A DNA stretch of 64,000 nt from Serinibacter salmoneus (GTDB lineage Bacteria; Actinomycetota; Actinomycetes; Actinomycetales; Beutenbergiaceae), in the NCBI RefSeq assembly GCF_002563925.1, contig NZ_PDJD01000001.1, positions 558,001 to 622,000 of the forward strand, read 5' to 3'. How positions within the stretch are numbered: position 1 is the stretch's first letter; each line of letters begins with the position of its first letter. The position numbers and the translations under genes were made by a program. Below the pieces are notes generated by a model. That model saw only the letters and a program-made list of their open reading frames with translations, was not told the DNA's origin and did no database searches. Shown piece after piece: positions 63,612 through 64,000 of the stretch.

Positions 63612-64000
63612 TGTTCGCTGACTTCGCCGCCTATCTCGCCGACGGCGCGAACTGGGTCGGCCCGAACGGCATCACCACCCGCGTGCTGCAGCACCTCTAC
63701 TACACCGTGCTCGCCCTCGGCATCGGCGCCCTGATCGCGGTGCCCGCCGGCATGGTGATCGGGCACACCGGCCGCGGGGAGGGGCTCGTGGTGGGGCTCG
63801 CGAACACCATGCGTGCGCTGCCGAGCCTCGGGCTGATGACGCTGCTGGTGCTGCTCATCCCCTCCACGCTGATCCCCCCGATCACGGCGCTGGTGGCGCT
63901 CGCGGTGCCCCCACTGCTGGCGGGGGTGTACGCCGGCATCGCGAACGTGGACCGCACCGTGGTGGACGCGGCGCGCGCCATGGGGATGTCCCCCTGGCAG
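63611..64000 (+). CDS. Second osmoprotectant ABC transporter permease (3' end outside the window)
   Basis: 130 residues seen: MFADFAAYLADGANWVGPNG, then HLYYTVLALGIGALIAVPAG and VVDAARAMGMSPWQ at the window edge, the beginning of the EAA loop. It pairs with the preceding permease to form a heterodimer, as in OpuCB/OpuCD. The ATG overlaps the upstream stop (TGATG). Confidence 0.9.
   Translation, partial: MFADFAAYLADGANWVGPNGITTRVLQHLYYTVLALGIGALIAVPAGMVIGHTGRGEGLVVGLANTMRALPSLGLMTLLVLLIPSTLIPPITALVALAVPPLLAGVYAGIANVDRTVVDAARAMGMSPWQ

Overview
The window is a stretch of very GC-rich chromosome with tightly packed genes, many GTG/TTG starts and strong third-position G/C bias. WhiB, DUF5709, Zn-type S14/L36 proteins and the gene order point to an actinobacterium (Actinomycetota). 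The absence of rpsD and map from the ribosomal cluster and the tsaEBD-groES-whiB-guaB order fit best with Micrococcales; this is inference from gene content, and no species can be named.

Layout. (1) 1-13,145: information-processing genes, with the rplJ tail, rplL, rpoB, rpoC, rpsL, rpsG, fusA and tuf. They are split by intrinsic terminators and by clear TTGACN/TANNNT promoters ahead of rpoB and rpsL. (2) 13,146-28,437: the S10/spc/alpha ribosomal superoperon (rpsJ to rplO, secY, adk, infA, rpmJ, rpsM, rpsK, rpoA, rplQ), with a structured leader before rpsJ. (3) 28,438-33,090: an insertion between rplQ and truA holding a large LuxR-type ATPase regulator, a coupled alpha/beta hydrolase and a convergent ROK/polyphosphate-glucokinase-like gene. 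(4) 33,151-41,415: truA, a DUF5709 gene, rplM-rpsI, glmM, a DedA protein, coaA, glmS, acpS. (5) 41,416-45,890: an oxalate-degradation island (oxc, frc, an unrecognised 136-aa gene) with a convergent DUF1275 membrane protein. (6) 46,032-53,483: nnr, alr, tsaE, tsaB, a RimI-sulfurtransferase fusion, a RutE-like nitroreductase and tsaD. (7) 53,484-60,634: a GNAT gene bracketed by inverted arrays of a 22-bp repeat, a YbdK-type ligase with a THUMP-like methyltransferase, CIRCE-controlled groES, a WhiB3/WhiD-type regulator, a MerR-like regulator and guaB. (8) 60,786-64,000: a QAT-family osmoprotectant ABC transporter running off the end.

How the genes work together. Most of the window is growth-rate-linked housekeeping: transcription core, ribosome, EF-G/EF-Tu, Sec translocon, UDP-GlcNAc synthesis (glmM, glmS), CoA and holo-ACP (coaA, acpS), D-alanine (alr) and tRNA t6A (tsaE/B/D). 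Accessory genes sit at breaks in these conserved blocks. The oxalate island would convert oxalate to formate and CO2 through oxalyl-CoA and formyl-CoA.

Most notable: a single-ORF RimI acetyltransferase-tandem rhodanese fusion between tsaB and tsaD; a cysteine-free, possibly OsmC-like third gene in the oxalate operon; alternating 22-bp repeats that flank a GNAT gene in opposite orientations; and at least ten genes with a TANNNT-like hexamer 6-8 nt before the start codon, implying leaderless transcripts. Nothing here looks like a defence system, prophage, CRISPR array, IS element, tRNA or rRNA.
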